From: Aquificota bacterium
GTDB taxonomy: Bacteria > Aquificota > Aquificia > Desulfurobacteriales > DQVG01
Direction: 5' to 3'
DNA: 64,000 bases
Assembly: GCA_027002265.1 (NCBI GenBank)
Contig: JAMOTM010000052.1
Coordinates: 1 to 64,000, forward strand
The position numbers and the translations under genes were made by a program. Below, in pieces: positions 14,980-24,535 of the stretch. The notes beneath the pieces were generated by a model that was not told where the DNA came from, did no database searches, and worked only from the letters and a program-made list of their open reading frames with translations. Numbering within the stretch: position 1 is the stretch's first letter; every line of letters starts with the position of its first letter.

Positions 14980-16728
14980 ATGCCTAAAATGAGTGGAGCT
15001 GAAATATTTGTAAGAGCTCTTGAGCTTGAGGGAGTAAAACATATTTTTGGATATCCGGGAGGAGCAGTTTTAGATATATACGATAAACTTAAGTTTTCAG
15101 ATATAGACCATATTTTAGTCAGACATGAACAAGCTGCAGCTATGGCTGCAGATGCTTATGCACGGGTTACTGGGAAAGTTGGTGTCTGCCTTGCAACTTC
15201 TGGACCCGGAGCTACAAACTTAGTTACAGGTTTAGCGGTTGCTCATATGGATTCTATTCCTGTAGTTGCTTTTACAGGTCAGGTTCCAACTTATATGATA
15301 GGAAATGATGCTTTTCAAGAAGTTGATACAACGGGTATTACAAGACCTATAAGTAAATATAATTTTTTAGTAAAAAAAATAGATGAACTTGCAGATACTA
15401 TAAAGAAAGCTTTTTATCTTGCAAGAAGTGGAAGGCCAGGTGTAGTAGTTGTAGATCTTCCTAAAGATGTAATTAGAGAAATTACTGAGTTTTTTGATAA
15501 AGAATATAAAAACAAAAAGGTAGAGATAAGAGGATACAAACCAAATTTAAAAGGTCATATTGGTCAAATTAAAAAAGCCGCAAAAGAACTTGTCCTTTCT
15601 GCAAAACCTGTTTTATATGTAGGTGGAGGAGTAATAGCTTCTGAAGCTTGGGATGAAGTAAGAGAGCTTTCTGAACTTTTAAATATTCCGGTAACTACTA
15701 CTTTAATGGCGCTGGGAGCTATTCCATATGATCATCCAAATTATCTTTACATGCTTGGGATGCATGGCTCTTATGCTGCAAATATGGCAATAACTGAGTG
15801 CGATTTACTTTTCGCTGTAGGTGCAAGATTTGATGACAGAGTAACTGGAAAACTAGAAGAATTTGCTCCTTATGCAACTGTAGTTCATATAGATGTGGAT
15901 CCAGCAGAAATTGGGAAAAATAAGAAAGTAGATATTCCTATTGTTGGAGATGCAAAACTTGTTTTAAGGGAGCTTATAAAAGAGGTCAAAAAACTTTTAA
16001 AAAAATATCCTGAAACTCAGGAAATTAGAAAAAAATGGCTTAAAGCCACTCAAAGATGGAAAGAAATGTATCCATTTTACTATGAACCTTCAGATAGAGT
16101 TATAAAACCTCAATATGTTGTTGAAAAGCTTTCTGAGCTTACAAATGGAGAGGCTATCATTACAACGGAAGTAGGACAAAATCAAATGTGGGCAGCTCAA
16201 TTTTACAGACTAAAAAAACCAAGACACTTTTTATCCTCTGGTGGACTCGGGGCTATGGGATATGGATTTCCAGCTGCCATTGGAGCTCAGGTTGCAAAAC
16301 CTGAGGCTACAGTAATAGATATAGCTGGAGACGGTTCTATTCAAATGAATATTCAGGAGCTGGCTACAGCCGTTCAATATAACTTGCCTGTAAAAATTGC
16401 GATATTAAATAATGGCTTTCTAGGTATGGTTAGACAATGGCAAGGAATGTTTTATGATAAAAATTATTCAAACGTATGTTTAAGTGTTCAACCAGATTTT
16501 GTAAAACTTGCAGAAAGTTATGGAGCTGTCGGTCTTAGAGCCGAAAAACCTGAGGAAGTAGAGGAAGTAATTAAAGAAGCTCTTTCTATAAAGGATAAAC
16601 CTGTAGTTATGGACTTTATATGTGATAGAGAGGAAGATGTTTTACCTTTTGTGCCTCCAGGTATGGCTTTAAAAGACATGGTTTTACCAAAATATAAAAA
16701 GAAAAAAGCTATTAAAAAGGTAGTTTAA
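14980..16728 (+). CDS. ilvB: Acetolactate synthase, large (catalytic) subunit
   Basis: Thiamine-diphosphate enzyme that condenses two pyruvates, or pyruvate with 2-oxobutyrate, in valine, leucine and isoleucine synthesis. Seen are the activating Glu in LVRHEQAAAMAADAYAR, the ATSGPGATNLVTG segment, the FAD/CoA-like middle domain with LLFAVGARFDDRVTGK, and the ThDP motif GDGSIQMNIQELATAVQYNL with ILNNGFLGMVRQWQ. AAGGGGGAAA precedes the ATG. It forms an operon with the regulatory subunit 13 bp downstream. Confidence 0.97.
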   Translation: MPKMSGAEIFVRALELEGVKHIFGYPGGAVLDIYDKLKFSDIDHILVRHEQAAAMAADAYARVTGKVGVCLATSGPGATNLVTGLAVAHMDSIPVVAFTGQVPTYMIGNDAFQEVDTTGITRPISKYNFLVKKIDELADTIKKAFYLARSGRPGVVVVDLPKDVIREITEFFDKEYKNKKVEIRGYKPNLKGHIGQIKKAAKELVLSAKPVLYVGGGVIASEAWDEVRELSELLNIPVTTTLMALGAIPYDHPNYLYMLGMHGSYAANMAITECDLLFAVGARFDDRVTGKLEEFAPYATVVHIDVDPAEIGKNKKVDIPIVGDAKLVLRELIKEVKKLLKKYPETQEIRKKWLKATQRWKEMYPFYYEPSDRVIKPQYVVEKLSELTNGEAIITTEVGQNQMWAAQFYRLKKPRHFLSSGGLGAMGYGFPAAIGAQVAKPEATVIDIAGDGSIQMNIQELATAVQYNLPVKIAILNNGFLGMVRQWQGMFYDKNYSNVCLSVQPDFVKLAESYGAVGLRAEKPEEVEEVIKEALSIKDKPVVMDFICDREEDVLPFVPPGMALKDMVLPKYKKKKAIKKVV

Positions 16729-16741
16729 TTGGGGGAAAAAC

Positions 16742-17257
16742 ATGGAAAAGGCTTGTTATAAAAAACATATAATTACAGTTCTTGTTGAAAACAAACCTGG
16801 AGCTCTTGCAAGAATCGTAGAGCTTTTTACAGCAAGAGGATACAATATTGAAAGTTTAAATGTAGGAGAAACTGAGGATAAAACTTTATCACGTTTAACT
16901 TTAGTAGTTTGTGGAGATGAAAAAGTTATAGAGCAAATTGTAAAGCAACTTAGAAAACTTATAGATGTTGTAAAGGTAAGGGATTTAACTGGAAAACCCT
17001 GCTTAGATAGAGAACTTTTAATTGTAAGAGTAAATGTAGATACCAAAGATAAAAAAGATGAAGCTAAAAGACTTTCTGAAATTTTTGGAGCTCAAATTGT
17101 AGATGTTTCTCACGATGAATATACCTTAGAGCTTACAGGTGATGAAGCCCAACTGGATGCCTTTATTGAGCTTATAAAACCTCTTGGTATAGTTGAAATG
17201 GCAAGAACCGGAAGAGTAGCTATGCTTAGAAGTCTTTATGGAAAAACTTTTGATTAA
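16742..17257 (+). CDS. ilvN: Acetolactate synthase, small (regulatory) subunit
   Basis: The N-terminal ACT domain starts ITVLVENKPGALARIVELF with ARGYNIESLNVG, the valine-binding pattern of this family. The C-terminal half (IFGAQIVDVSHDEYTLELTG, GIVEMARTGRVAM) is the second conserved region. At 171 aa it is the long IlvH/IlvN type. It confers feedback control on IlvB, encoded immediately upstream. Confidence 0.95.
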   Translation: MEKACYKKHIITVLVENKPGALARIVELFTARGYNIESLNVGETEDKTLSRLTLVVCGDEKVIEQIVKQLRKLIDVVKVRDLTGKPCLDRELLIVRVNVDTKDKKDEAKRLSEIFGAQIVDVSHDEYTLELTGDEAQLDAFIELIKPLGIVEMARTGRVAMLRSLYGKTFD

Positions 17258-17268
17258 AGGGAAAGAAA

Positions 17269-18129
17269 ATGATAAGTAAAACAGAAAAAGATATTTTTAA
17301 TCTAGAAGATTTTGATAAGGAAAAAGTAAAAAATATTTTAATATCTTTCATACAAAATGAAATAGAAAAATTTGGTTTTAAAAAAGTAGTTGTAGGGCTC
17401 TCAGGCGGTATAGATAGTGCTCTTTCTTGTACGCTTGCTACTTTAGCTTTAGGAAAGGATAATGTAATTCCCGTGTTTATGCCTTATAAAACTTCTTCAA
17501 AAGAAAGTTATAAGCATGCAAAGCTTCTTTGTGAAAAATTGGATTTAAAATTAAATATAATAGATATAACTCCACAAATAGATATGTACTTTGAGAAAGT
17601 AGAAAAGATCTTTCCTACCGAGAAATTAAAACTTAGAAAGGCAAATAAAATGGCCAGAGAAAGAATGTCGATTTTATATGATATTGCTTATGAAAATAAT
17701 GCTTTAGTTTTAGGAACTTCAAATAAAAGTGAAATTTTATTAGGTTACTTTACTCGTTGGGGAGATCAAGCTAATGATTTAAATCCAATTGGGGATCTTT
17801 ATAAAACTCAAGTTTGGGAGCTTTCAAAATATTTAAATATTCCAGAAGAAATCATAAAAAAACCGCCTTCTGCCGATCTTTGGGTAGGTCAAACTGATGA
17901 AAAGGAAATAGGAGTACCTTATAAAGTTCTAGATAAAATACTTTATGGATATGTAGATTTAAGAATATCAAAAGAAAAGCTTTATAACTATTTTGAAAGA
18001 AATATTGTAAATAAAATAATTTCAAAGGTTAATTTTTCTCAATATAAACGTCTTTTGCCTATAATATGTAAGATATCTGGACGATGTATAGATAAGGAGT
18101 TTTTATATGCTCGAGATATTTTTCATTAG
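17269..18129 (+). CDS. nadE: NAD synthetase, ammonia-dependent type
   Basis: ATP-dependent amidation of deamido-NAD. The PP-loop is VVVGLSGGIDSALS; further motifs are MARERMSILYDIA, VLGTSNKSEILLGY, RWGDQANDLNPIGDLYKTQV and KPPSADLWVGQTDE. No glutaminase domain is attached, so ammonia must come directly or from a separate subunit. It is 11 bp after ilvN, probably in the same operon. Confidence 0.95.
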   Translation: MISKTEKDIFNLEDFDKEKVKNILISFIQNEIEKFGFKKVVVGLSGGIDSALSCTLATLALGKDNVIPVFMPYKTSSKESYKHAKLLCEKLDLKLNIIDITPQIDMYFEKVEKIFPTEKLKLRKANKMARERMSILYDIAYENNALVLGTSNKSEILLGYFTRWGDQANDLNPIGDLYKTQVWELSKYLNIPEEIIKKPPSADLWVGQTDEKEIGVPYKVLDKILYGYVDLRISKEKLYNYFERNIVNKIISKVNFSQYKRLLPIICKISGRCIDKEFLYARDIFH

Positions 18130-18197
18130 AATTTAAATATATTTTAGATATTTTGTTTATAACTTTTGATTGAAATTTGACAAAAGGGGAAATTAAG

Positions 18198-20906
18198 ATG
18201 AAAGCTATAAAAAATATAAAAAACAGCTTAATTCTAATTGTTCTTTTACCTATTTTCTGCGTATCCCCAATCTTAATAAAAGATGTAAAACATACTTATG
18301 ATTTTTATAGTAAAGTTAAGTTCACAAAGGAAAATATAAAAATAATCAAAGAAGTTTCAGATTTAATTCATTTAATGGAAGTTGAAAGAGGACTTTCTAC
18401 AGTTTTTATTTCATCTGGTGGAGATAAAAGTCTTCCAGTTTATAAAAAGGTTCTTGCTCAACGTCAAAAAGTAGATAAAGTGTTTTTAAAATTAAATAAA
18501 GATATTCAAAGTCTGCAAGATAATGAAGCAATTAAAATAGTAAAGGAAATGGCAATAAAACTTCAAAATTTAAGAAAAAAAGTAGATAGTACGGATATAT
18601 ATTATCTTGATGTTTTAAAAGAATACACCAAAATTATAGAAAATTTAGCTCGTATTATTGTAAAATTTTATGCGGAGATAGAAGGGACTTCCTTATATCC
18701 TTATCTTGTTCCTTATTATCCATTTATTATCTATAAGGATCAATATGGAATTGAAAGGGCACTTGCTTCAAGTACAACTGCTTGGTGGCATAGATTTAAG
18801 GATCCAAAGAAAATTCCAAGAGATTTACTTGATTATTATCTCATTGTAAATATTAAAGAGAAAGACTATAAAAATCTTTTAGTTTCTATATCTAAAAAAG
18901 ATTTTAGAAAAGACTTTCTAAAGCTTGAGAAAACTCCAGAGTATAAAAATATAGAAAAAATAAAAACTATTATTTTAAATAAAGAATTTAGAGCTCTAAA
19001 TTCTTATAGACCACTTCAAGTTTTCCAAATATATACAAACTTTCTAAAAGTTCTTAAAAAATTCCAAGATAAAACTTTAAATAGATTCCAAAATATTATT
19101 CAGAAAGATTATGTAAATATTTGGAAGGAAATTATTATAAGAATTATTGCTCTTTTAACTTTAATACTTTCTCTTCTTTATGCTTGGATTCTAAGAAATA
19201 AAATAGTGGAAGCTATCTTAGAAATTAAGGAAACTATTAAAAATATTGAAAATGGAAACTTAAATGTAAAAATCAATATTAAAGGCGAGGATGAATTTGC
19301 AGAAATTGCAAGGAATATAAATAATCTTATTAATGTTTTTAAAAATGTTATAAATGAAATAGCAAAAATTTCCAAAGAAATTTCTAATGGAAACTTAAAT
19401 GTAAGTATTCGCTCAGATATTTTTGTAGGAGATTTTAAAGTTATAAAAAATAATCTAGAAAATATTATTAGTAACCTTTATAACTTAATTTCTGAAATAA
19501 AAAAGGTATCTACAAGCTTATCTGAAGGTAGATTAAAAGTTAATATTGATCCAAGAGCCTTTAAAGGTAGTTTAACAGAGATTTATGATAATCTTTTAAA
19601 TATTACAAAAAACTTTGAAAAAACTATACAAATTATTAACCGAATAACTAATGATTTGAAAAATGCAGAGTTTAAGACATATGACGAGAATCTTTTACCT
19701 GGAGATTTAAAAGTTATTATTCAAAATATTAATGAAGCAAACAAAACTATTCGTAAAACTTTTGATCTTCTCGTGGAAATTTTAGAAAAAGCTGATATTA
19801 ATCAAGAGATTAATGTTGAAGCTTTAAGTGGAGAGTTAAAAAGAATAGCCCAAGCTATAAATACTTTTGCAGAATCTATCAAAGAATTTTTAAAAGAAGT
19901 AGAAAATTTTGTTTCTACCTTAAAAGAAGGTTATTTAAACGCAAATCTAGATTTATCAAAAGTTCCCGAAGGCCTTAGAGAAATTGGAAACGCACTTATA
20001 GAAATTCAAAGAGCATTTATTATGCTTAAAGAAAATATGCTTTTTGTAGCTAAAAAGCTTGCAAAAGGAGATTTAAGAGTTGTTTTAGATGAAAGTGCAT
20101 TTAAGGGGGACTTAAGAGAAATAGCAACATCTTTAAATAAAGGTATAAAAGCTTTAAGAAGTTCTATAGAAAAAACCTTGTCTACTTTACATGAAACTTT
20201 AAGAGCTCTTGAGGATAAAGTAGATGAGCTTATGCTTATAGTGGAAAAAATAAAGGTTCAAACTGATGAAACTCAAAAATCTTCTGAAAAAATAGATTTA
20301 ATTGCTAAAGATGTTGAAAACCTAGCAAATGAAATTTTAATGGTAAATGAGCTTTCGGAAAATACTTTAAAAACTATAAATAATACTCAAGAACTTATTC
20401 AAACTATTAAGGAAAAATTAAAAAAGAGAACAAAAGAACTTACAAATATTATTGAGTTAATTTTACAAATAGCAGAGCAAACTAATATGTTATCTTTAAA
20501 TGCGGCAATTGAAGCTGCAAGAGCAGGAGAACATGGAAGAGGTTTTGCCGTAGTAGCAGATGAAGTTAGAAAGCTTGCTCAAAAGGTGGTTTCAGCGACA
20601 GATCAGATTAGAAATACAATTTCTTCTTTAAATCAAGATATGGAAAAAGAGGTAATAGAAAATATAACTAAAGCTTTTGAAGAAATTCAAAATGCTACTC
20701 AAAAACTTCAGAATATTATTTCTCAAACTGCTAAAAAAGCTAAAAGTGAATCTGAAAAAATGAGAGAACTTGAAGAAACTATAAATGAGCTTTCACAAAT
20801 GGCAGTTGAAAATTTATCCCAATTAAATGAAGTAATTACTTCCATAAGAAGAATTTCTGAAAAGATTAAATATATCTATGATAGGCTCAATGAATTTAAA
20901 ATTTAA
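18198..20906 (+). CDS. Methyl-accepting chemotaxis protein with NIT sensor and tandem HAMP-like units
   Basis: 902-residue transmembrane receptor. TM1 is at about residues 9-32. The periplasmic part starts [20 protein letters not shown] with [11 protein letters not shown], the pattern of the NIT (nitrate/nitrite-sensing) domain. TM2 is at about 311-333. Then come roughly seven HAMP-like units, each with a G-[ND/RL/YL]-L-x-V-type start followed by F.G.L.EI.. and spaced about 60-80 residues. The signalling tip [20 protein letters not shown] and [13 protein letters not shown] end the protein. ATG 18198 follows AAGGGGAAA. No pentapeptide CheR tether is seen. Confidence 0.92.
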   Translation: MKAIKNIKNSLILIVLLPIFCVSPILIKDVKHTYDFYSKVKFTKENIKIIKEVSDLIHLMEVERGLSTVFISSGGDKSLPVYKKVLAQRQKVDKVFLKLNKDIQSLQDNEAIKIVKEMAIKLQNLRKKVDSTDIYYLDVLKEYTKIIENLARIIVKFYAEIEGTSLYPYLVPYYPFIIYKDQYGIERALASSTTAWWHRFKDPKKIPRDLLDYYLIVNIKEKDYKNLLVSISKKDFRKDFLKLEKTPEYKNIEKIKTIILNKEFRALNSYRPLQVFQIYTNFLKVLKKFQDKTLNRFQNIIQKDYVNIWKEIIIRIIALLTLILSLLYAWILRNKIVEAILEIKETIKNIENGNLNVKINIKGEDEFAEIARNINNLINVFKNVINEIAKISKEISNGNLNVSIRSDIFVGDFKVIKNNLENIISNLYNLISEIKKVSTSLSEGRLKVNIDPRAFKGSLTEIYDNLLNITKNFEKTIQIINRITNDLKNAEFKTYDENLLPGDLKVIIQNINEANKTIRKTFDLLVEILEKADINQEINVEALSGELKRIAQAINTFAESIKEFLKEVENFVSTLKEGYLNANLDLSKVPEGLREIGNALIEIQRAFIMLKENMLFVAKKLAKGDLRVVLDESAFKGDLREIATSLNKGIKALRSSIEKTLSTLHETLRALEDKVDELMLIVEKIKVQTDETQKSSEKIDLIAKDVENLANEILMVNELSENTLKTINNTQELIQTIKEKLKKRTKELTNIIELILQIAEQTNMLSLNAAIEAARAGEHGRGFAVVADEVRKLAQKVVSATDQIRNTISSLNQDMEKEVIENITKAFEEIQNATQKLQNIISQTAKKAKSESEKMRELEETINELSQMAVENLSQLNEVITSIRRISEKIKYIYDRLNEFKI

Positions 20907-20940
20907 TAGGTTAAATAAATAAAAAAAAGAGGAATTAAAA

Positions 20941-21717
20941 GTGAAAAGCAAATTTGTATTTGGTGTTTTATTAATTTTAGGAGGAACTTTAAGTTCCTGT
21001 AAATTTTTACCTAAAAAAGATAAAATAGTTACTTCTTTTTATCCTTATACTTTTGCAGCAAAGTATTTGGGTAGAACGGATTATGATTACATCACAGTAT
21101 ATAGAGATGTTTTTTCAAAATCTTTGAATATGGAAAAATCTAAGTTGGAAAATATAAAAGCGAAGCTTTTGGTGATAAATGGAAATAAGGTTGATGATAA
21201 TTTAAAAAATGAAATTAGCTATAAAGATATTTTAATTGCTTCCAAATATTCAAAATATGAAAAACCAAATTATTTAGTTTATTTAAATCCTGATAAAATG
21301 GAAGATATTTTTTTTGCTTTATCTCAAAGATTTTGTGAATATGATAAAAAAAAATGTAAATATTTTTCCAAAAGATGTGGGGACTATGTAGCTTTAATTG
21401 AAGAAGTTAAAGAAAAATTAAAAAATTTAGCTCAAGAAATAAAGAAAAAAAATGTAAAAATATTTTTGTCCTCTAATATTTTGCTTCCTCTATTTGACTT
21501 TATGAAAGTAAAAACTCATAATTTAAATAAGGAAAATATAGAAAAATTAAAAGGGAAAAAAATAATTATTTTTGCTTCTAACAAAGAAAAAAGGCGGTAT
21601 GAAAATTTACTAAAAAGATATAATTTAAAGTATATTATTTTTGATCCAAATTTAAAAGAGGATTATGCAAAAGCTTTTATAGCCTTTTATAAAAAAATGG
21701 AGGAAATTTTAAAATAA
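20941..21717 (+). CDS. TroA-like lipoprotein, divergent metal-ABC-type binding protein
   Basis: A lipoprotein signal peptide ends at lipobox LSSC (Cys about 20). The mature start KIVTSFYPYTFAAKYLG and AKLLVINGNKVDD match the ZnuA/TroA periplasmic binding fold, and the C-terminal half (KKIIIFASNKEKR, LKYIIFDPN) fits its second lobe. Conserved metal-binding histidines of ZnuA are not seen at the usual places, so the ligand is uncertain. It uses a GTG start with AGAGGA upstream. It lies 34 bp after the chemoreceptor gene and no ABC permease or ATPase is adjacent. Confidence 0.65.
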   Translation: MKSKFVFGVLLILGGTLSSCKFLPKKDKIVTSFYPYTFAAKYLGRTDYDYITVYRDVFSKSLNMEKSKLENIKAKLLVINGNKVDDNLKNEISYKDILIASKYSKYEKPNYLVYLNPDKMEDIFFALSQRFCEYDKKKCKYFSKRCGDYVALIEEVKEKLKNLAQEIKKKNVKIFLSSNILLPLFDFMKVKTHNLNKENIEKLKGKKIIIFASNKEKRRYENLLKRYNLKYIIFDPNLKEDYAKAFIAFYKKMEEILK

Positions 21718-21731
21718 AGGGAACTTTTTTT

Positions 21732-22442
21732 ATTTTTTTTGATATAGGGAATACTCGAAGTAAATTTTTAATAAATAATAAAGTTTATATTGTTAAAACA
21801 AAATTTTTAGAAAAAGAGGAAAATTTAAAAAAAATTTTTTTTAAAAAAAACGCTATATATTTTGGAAGTTGCGTTAATTTAAATTTAAAAAAAACATTGA
21901 AAACTTTTAAACATATATATTTCTTAAAAGATTTTAAACATTTTATAAAAACTAAATATGATTTTAATAAAATCGGAGAAGATCGTTTAGCTTCATTATT
22001 TTTTCCAAAAAATAAAGATTTTTTAACTCTTCAACTTGGAACTTTATATACTTTAGATATAGTAAAAAACAATCTCCATTTAGGTGGTTATTTATTCCCT
22101 TCTATTAAGACAATAAAGGTAGGTATAGAAAACTCAACTTTTATAATTTTGCCTTCTCAAAGTAGGCTTTTAGAAAAAATTTATCAAACAGAGCTATATA
22201 AAAAAGATATTCCTAGAAATACTTTAGATGCTATATTAAAATCTTATCTTTTATCTTTCTTTTTATTCCTAAAAAAAATTTTAAATAAATACCCCTACCC
22301 CTTGTACGTTTCTGGAGGGGACTATAAATTTTTAAAGGTTCACTTTAAATATTTTGGTATAAAATTTGTATATGAACCTTTTATAGTACTTAAGGGCTTA
22401 AAAAATTTTTTTTATAGGTTTAAAATTTATAAAAATATATAG
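21732..22442 (+). CDS. coaX: Type III pantothenate kinase CoaX, with a non-canonical start
   Basis: First step of CoA synthesis. The open frame reads FFDIGNTRSKFLINNK, the N-terminal phosphate-binding motif, then GEDRLAS, LGTLYTLDIV and LGGYLFPSI. No ATG, GTG or TTG precedes the first motif in frame; the first standard start (TTG 21897) would delete it and 55 residues. ATT at 21732 has AAAGGGA 9 nt upstream and gives the usual short N-terminus; ATA at 21714, 10 nt after GGAGG, is the alternative. Several conserved CoaX positions are altered (LQLGT for DxGTA). Confidence 0.75.
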   Translation: MFFDIGNTRSKFLINNKVYIVKTKFLEKEENLKKIFFKKNAIYFGSCVNLNLKKTLKTFKHIYFLKDFKHFIKTKYDFNKIGEDRLASLFFPKNKDFLTLQLGTLYTLDIVKNNLHLGGYLFPSIKTIKVGIENSTFIILPSQSRLLEKIYQTELYKKDIPRNTLDAILKSYLLSFFLFLKKILNKYPYPLYVSGGDYKFLKVHFKYFGIKFVYEPFIVLKGLKNFFYRFKIYKNI

Positions 22443-22463
22443 AAAGTTAAGAAGGGTGTAGCT

Positions 22464-22844
22464 ATGGATATGTTCGGAAAACTTAATATTATTAATGACT
22501 TTTTAGATTATCGATATCAAAGGGCTAAAGTAATTTCAAGTAATATTGCAAATGCAGATACACCAGGTTATAAGCCACGGGAATTGCTTTTTGAAAAATA
22601 TCTAAAAGAGGAAATTCCTCCCTTACCTTTAAAAAAAACAGATCCACGACATATAGATCCATATTATCCTCCTCCAAAATTTAAAGAGATAGTAGTAGAA
22701 AATCCTCCGGGATATGATAAAAATAAAGTAAATTTAGATGAGGAGCTTGCAAAACTTACAGATAACAATTTAGCTTATCAAGTTTTATCTCAAATGCTTA
22801 TGAAAAATATCGAAGAGATGAAAACATCTATTAAAGGTAGATAG
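22464..22844 (+). CDS. flgB: Flagellar basal-body rod protein FlgB
   Basis: Proximal rod component. The rod-protein N-terminal signature is RAKVISSNIANADTPGYKPRE and the C-terminal helix includes LAYQVLSQMLMKNIEEM. The length of 126 aa is typical. First of flgB-flgC-fliE, the conserved order for the proximal rod and export-gate adaptor. GAAGG precedes the ATG. Confidence 0.95.
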   Translation: MDMFGKLNIINDFLDYRYQRAKVISSNIANADTPGYKPRELLFEKYLKEEIPPLPLKKTDPRHIDPYYPPPKFKEIVVENPPGYDKNKVNLDEELAKLTDNNLAYQVLSQMLMKNIEEMKTSIKGR

Positions 22845-22871
22845 ATAAAGCTAATTTGGAGGTAAAAAGGT

Positions 22872-23300
22872 ATGGTTTTTAAATCTTTAGAAATCTCTCT
22901 TTCCGCTTTAATAGCAGAAAGAGAAAGAATGAATATTATTTCTTCAAATTTAGCAAATATAAATTCTACAAAAGAAGGGAAACATAATCCTTACATTCGT
23001 AGAAGAGTAACTTTCAAAACAGTTTTGGAAAACGTTGTTGACGAGCTATCTGGAGATAAAATAGAAGTTGCGAAAGTAAAGGTAGATAGAATAATTAAAG
23101 ATGCGGTACCTTATCGTTTAGTTTATGATCCAACTCACCCGGATGCTGATAAAAATGGATATGTAAAATATCCTAATGTAAATCCCGTAAGAGAAATAGT
23201 TGATATGATAGATGCCATGCGTGTTTATCAAGCAAACTTGACGGCTTTTAATAATAATAAAGCTATGATTCAAAAAGCCTTAGAAATAGGAAAAGCATAA
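22872..23300 (+). CDS. flgC: Flagellar basal-body rod protein FlgC
   Basis: Proximal rod component. The N-terminal motif is ERMNIISSNLANINSTK and the C-terminal flagellar motif is NVNPVREIVDMIDAMRVYQANLTAFNNNKAMIQKAL in the expected position (only key segments cited: VREIVDMIDAMRVYQANLTA). 142 aa, normal. GGAGG lies before the ATG; co-transcribed with flgB and fliE. Confidence 0.96.
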   Translation: MVFKSLEISLSALIAERERMNIISSNLANINSTKEGKHNPYIRRRVTFKTVLENVVDELSGDKIEVAKVKVDRIIKDAVPYRLVYDPTHPDADKNGYVKYPNVNPVREIVDMIDAMRVYQANLTAFNNNKAMIQKALEIGKA

Positions 23301-23317
23301 TTTAGGAGGTTTTTATT

Positions 23318-23608
23318 ATGAAAATAAATGAAATAAAAGCTAATATTTTTAATATAGATATTGAGGAAAAACTCCAAAAAGGTCAAACAATAAGTTTTGA
23401 AGATGTTTTAAAAGAGTATATTAATGATGTAAACACAAGTGAAAAACAGGCAACGTATGCAGAGAAACTTTTTATGGAAGGAAAAACAGATAATGTTGCA
23501 GAAGTTATGTATTATCTTCAAAAAGCTTCTTTATCTTTAAGTTTAATGGTTGAAATTAGAAATCGCCTAGAAAATGCTTATCAGGAAATTATGAGAATGC
23601 AGGTATAA
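23318..23608 (+). CDS. fliE: Flagellar hook-basal body complex protein FliE
   Basis: Links the MS ring and export gate to the rod. SFEDVLKEYINDVN and the C-terminal MYYLQKASLSLSLMVEIRNRLENAYQEIMRMQV region (key part: LSLMVEIRNRLENAYQEIM) fit FliE. The length is 96 aa. TTAGGAGG precedes the ATG; third gene of the rod operon. Confidence 0.94.
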   Translation: MKINEIKANIFNIDIEEKLQKGQTISFEDVLKEYINDVNTSEKQATYAEKLFMEGKTDNVAEVMYYLQKASLSLSLMVEIRNRLENAYQEIMRMQV

Positions 23609-23612
23609 TTAA

Positions 23613-24212
23613 ATGCCTAGAAAAAAGCTTTGTAAAAATTTAGAAAATAAAATTTTAAGTGTGGCCGAAAAACTTTTTCTTGAAAAAGGATATAACAAAA
23701 CGGGAATTCGAGATATTGCAAAAGAATGCGGGATTTCAATAGGACTTATTTATAAAATTTTTGAAAGTAAAGAAGATATTTTTATAAGAATATTAAAAAA
23801 ACATATAAAAATTGCTCTTAAGGAAATAAATGAAGCTTTATCTCAAGCCACTTCTTTTGAAGATAAGCTAAATAAATTTTTAGAAAATTTCATTAAACAG
23901 TTTAGAAAAAAAGAAAAGTTTTTTTATATATTTTTAACGTCTTTAGGAACAAATTTTCTTATAGATAAAAAACGTTTTCAACTTCAAGATATAGCTCAAA
24001 AAATTTCTCAAATTTTTCAAAACATCTTAGAAGAAGGTAAACAAAAAGGTTTTATAGATAAAAATATAGATACATTTTTTTTATCTAAATATATTTTAGG
24101 TGGAATAATAAACAATATATATGGCTACGTAATTGAAAAAAATGAGAAGCTTCCGGAAAATTTCTTAGATATGACAAAAAATATTATAAAAAAATTTCTA
24201 AATAAAAAATAA
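23613..24212 (+). CDS. TetR/AcrR family transcriptional regulator
   Basis: The N-terminal helix-turn-helix spans about residues 9-55: KILSVAEKLFLEKGYNKTGIRDIAKECGISIGLIYKIFESKEDIF in pattern, with the recognition part ISIGLIYKIFESKED. The ligand domain is helical and unrecognisable. It begins 4 bp after fliE. Targets are unknown; a strong palindrome upstream of the acyl-activating enzyme at 52918 is one candidate, since TetR-type repressors often control such genes, but this is inference. Confidence 0.88.
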   Translation: MPRKKLCKNLENKILSVAEKLFLEKGYNKTGIRDIAKECGISIGLIYKIFESKEDIFIRILKKHIKIALKEINEALSQATSFEDKLNKFLENFIKQFRKKEKFFYIFLTSLGTNFLIDKKRFQLQDIAQKISQIFQNILEEGKQKGFIDKNIDTFFLSKYILGGIINNIYGYVIEKNEKLPENFLDMTKNIIKKFLNKK

Positions 24213-24222
24213 AGGTAAAGTT

Positions 24223-24534
24223 ATGTTCTGGGGTCTGATCTTAATTTTTATAGGTTTTTTCTTAATATTTCATAAAGCAATTTATGCTCTTATTATAACT
24301 TTTTTAGTATATCTTTTTTTTTCTTTTCAAAATAGAAATCCAAATTTAGTTTTAAAGTACTTAATATTTTTTGTTCTTTTAATACTTTTGATTAAATTTT
24401 CTATTTTTCTTGCACCCTTAATATTTATTGGACTTGGAATTTATCTTTTAACTTCTTCCCAAGGCATGCCTTGGAGGGGATTTGGAAGAAGAGGTATGAG
24501 AAAAGTATGGAAAAGAAATTTTTGGAGGTGGTAA
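24223..24534 (+). CDS. Small membrane protein, unknown
   Basis: I do not recognise a family. About 103 residues with three hydrophobic segments (residues about 2-18, 20-33, 46-83) and a strongly basic, Trp- and Gly-rich tail ([20 protein letters not shown]). The tail would be cytoplasmic by the positive-inside rule. It starts 10 bp after the TetR gene and ends 1 bp before the pdxJ ATG, whose ribosome-binding site (GGAGGTGG) is inside its last codons. Confidence 0.65.
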   Translation: MFWGLILIFIGFFLIFHKAIYALIITFLVYLFFSFQNRNPNLVLKYLIFFVLLILLIKFSIFLAPLIFIGLGIYLLTSSQGMPWRGFGRRGMRKVWKRNFWRW

Positions 24535-24535
24535 G

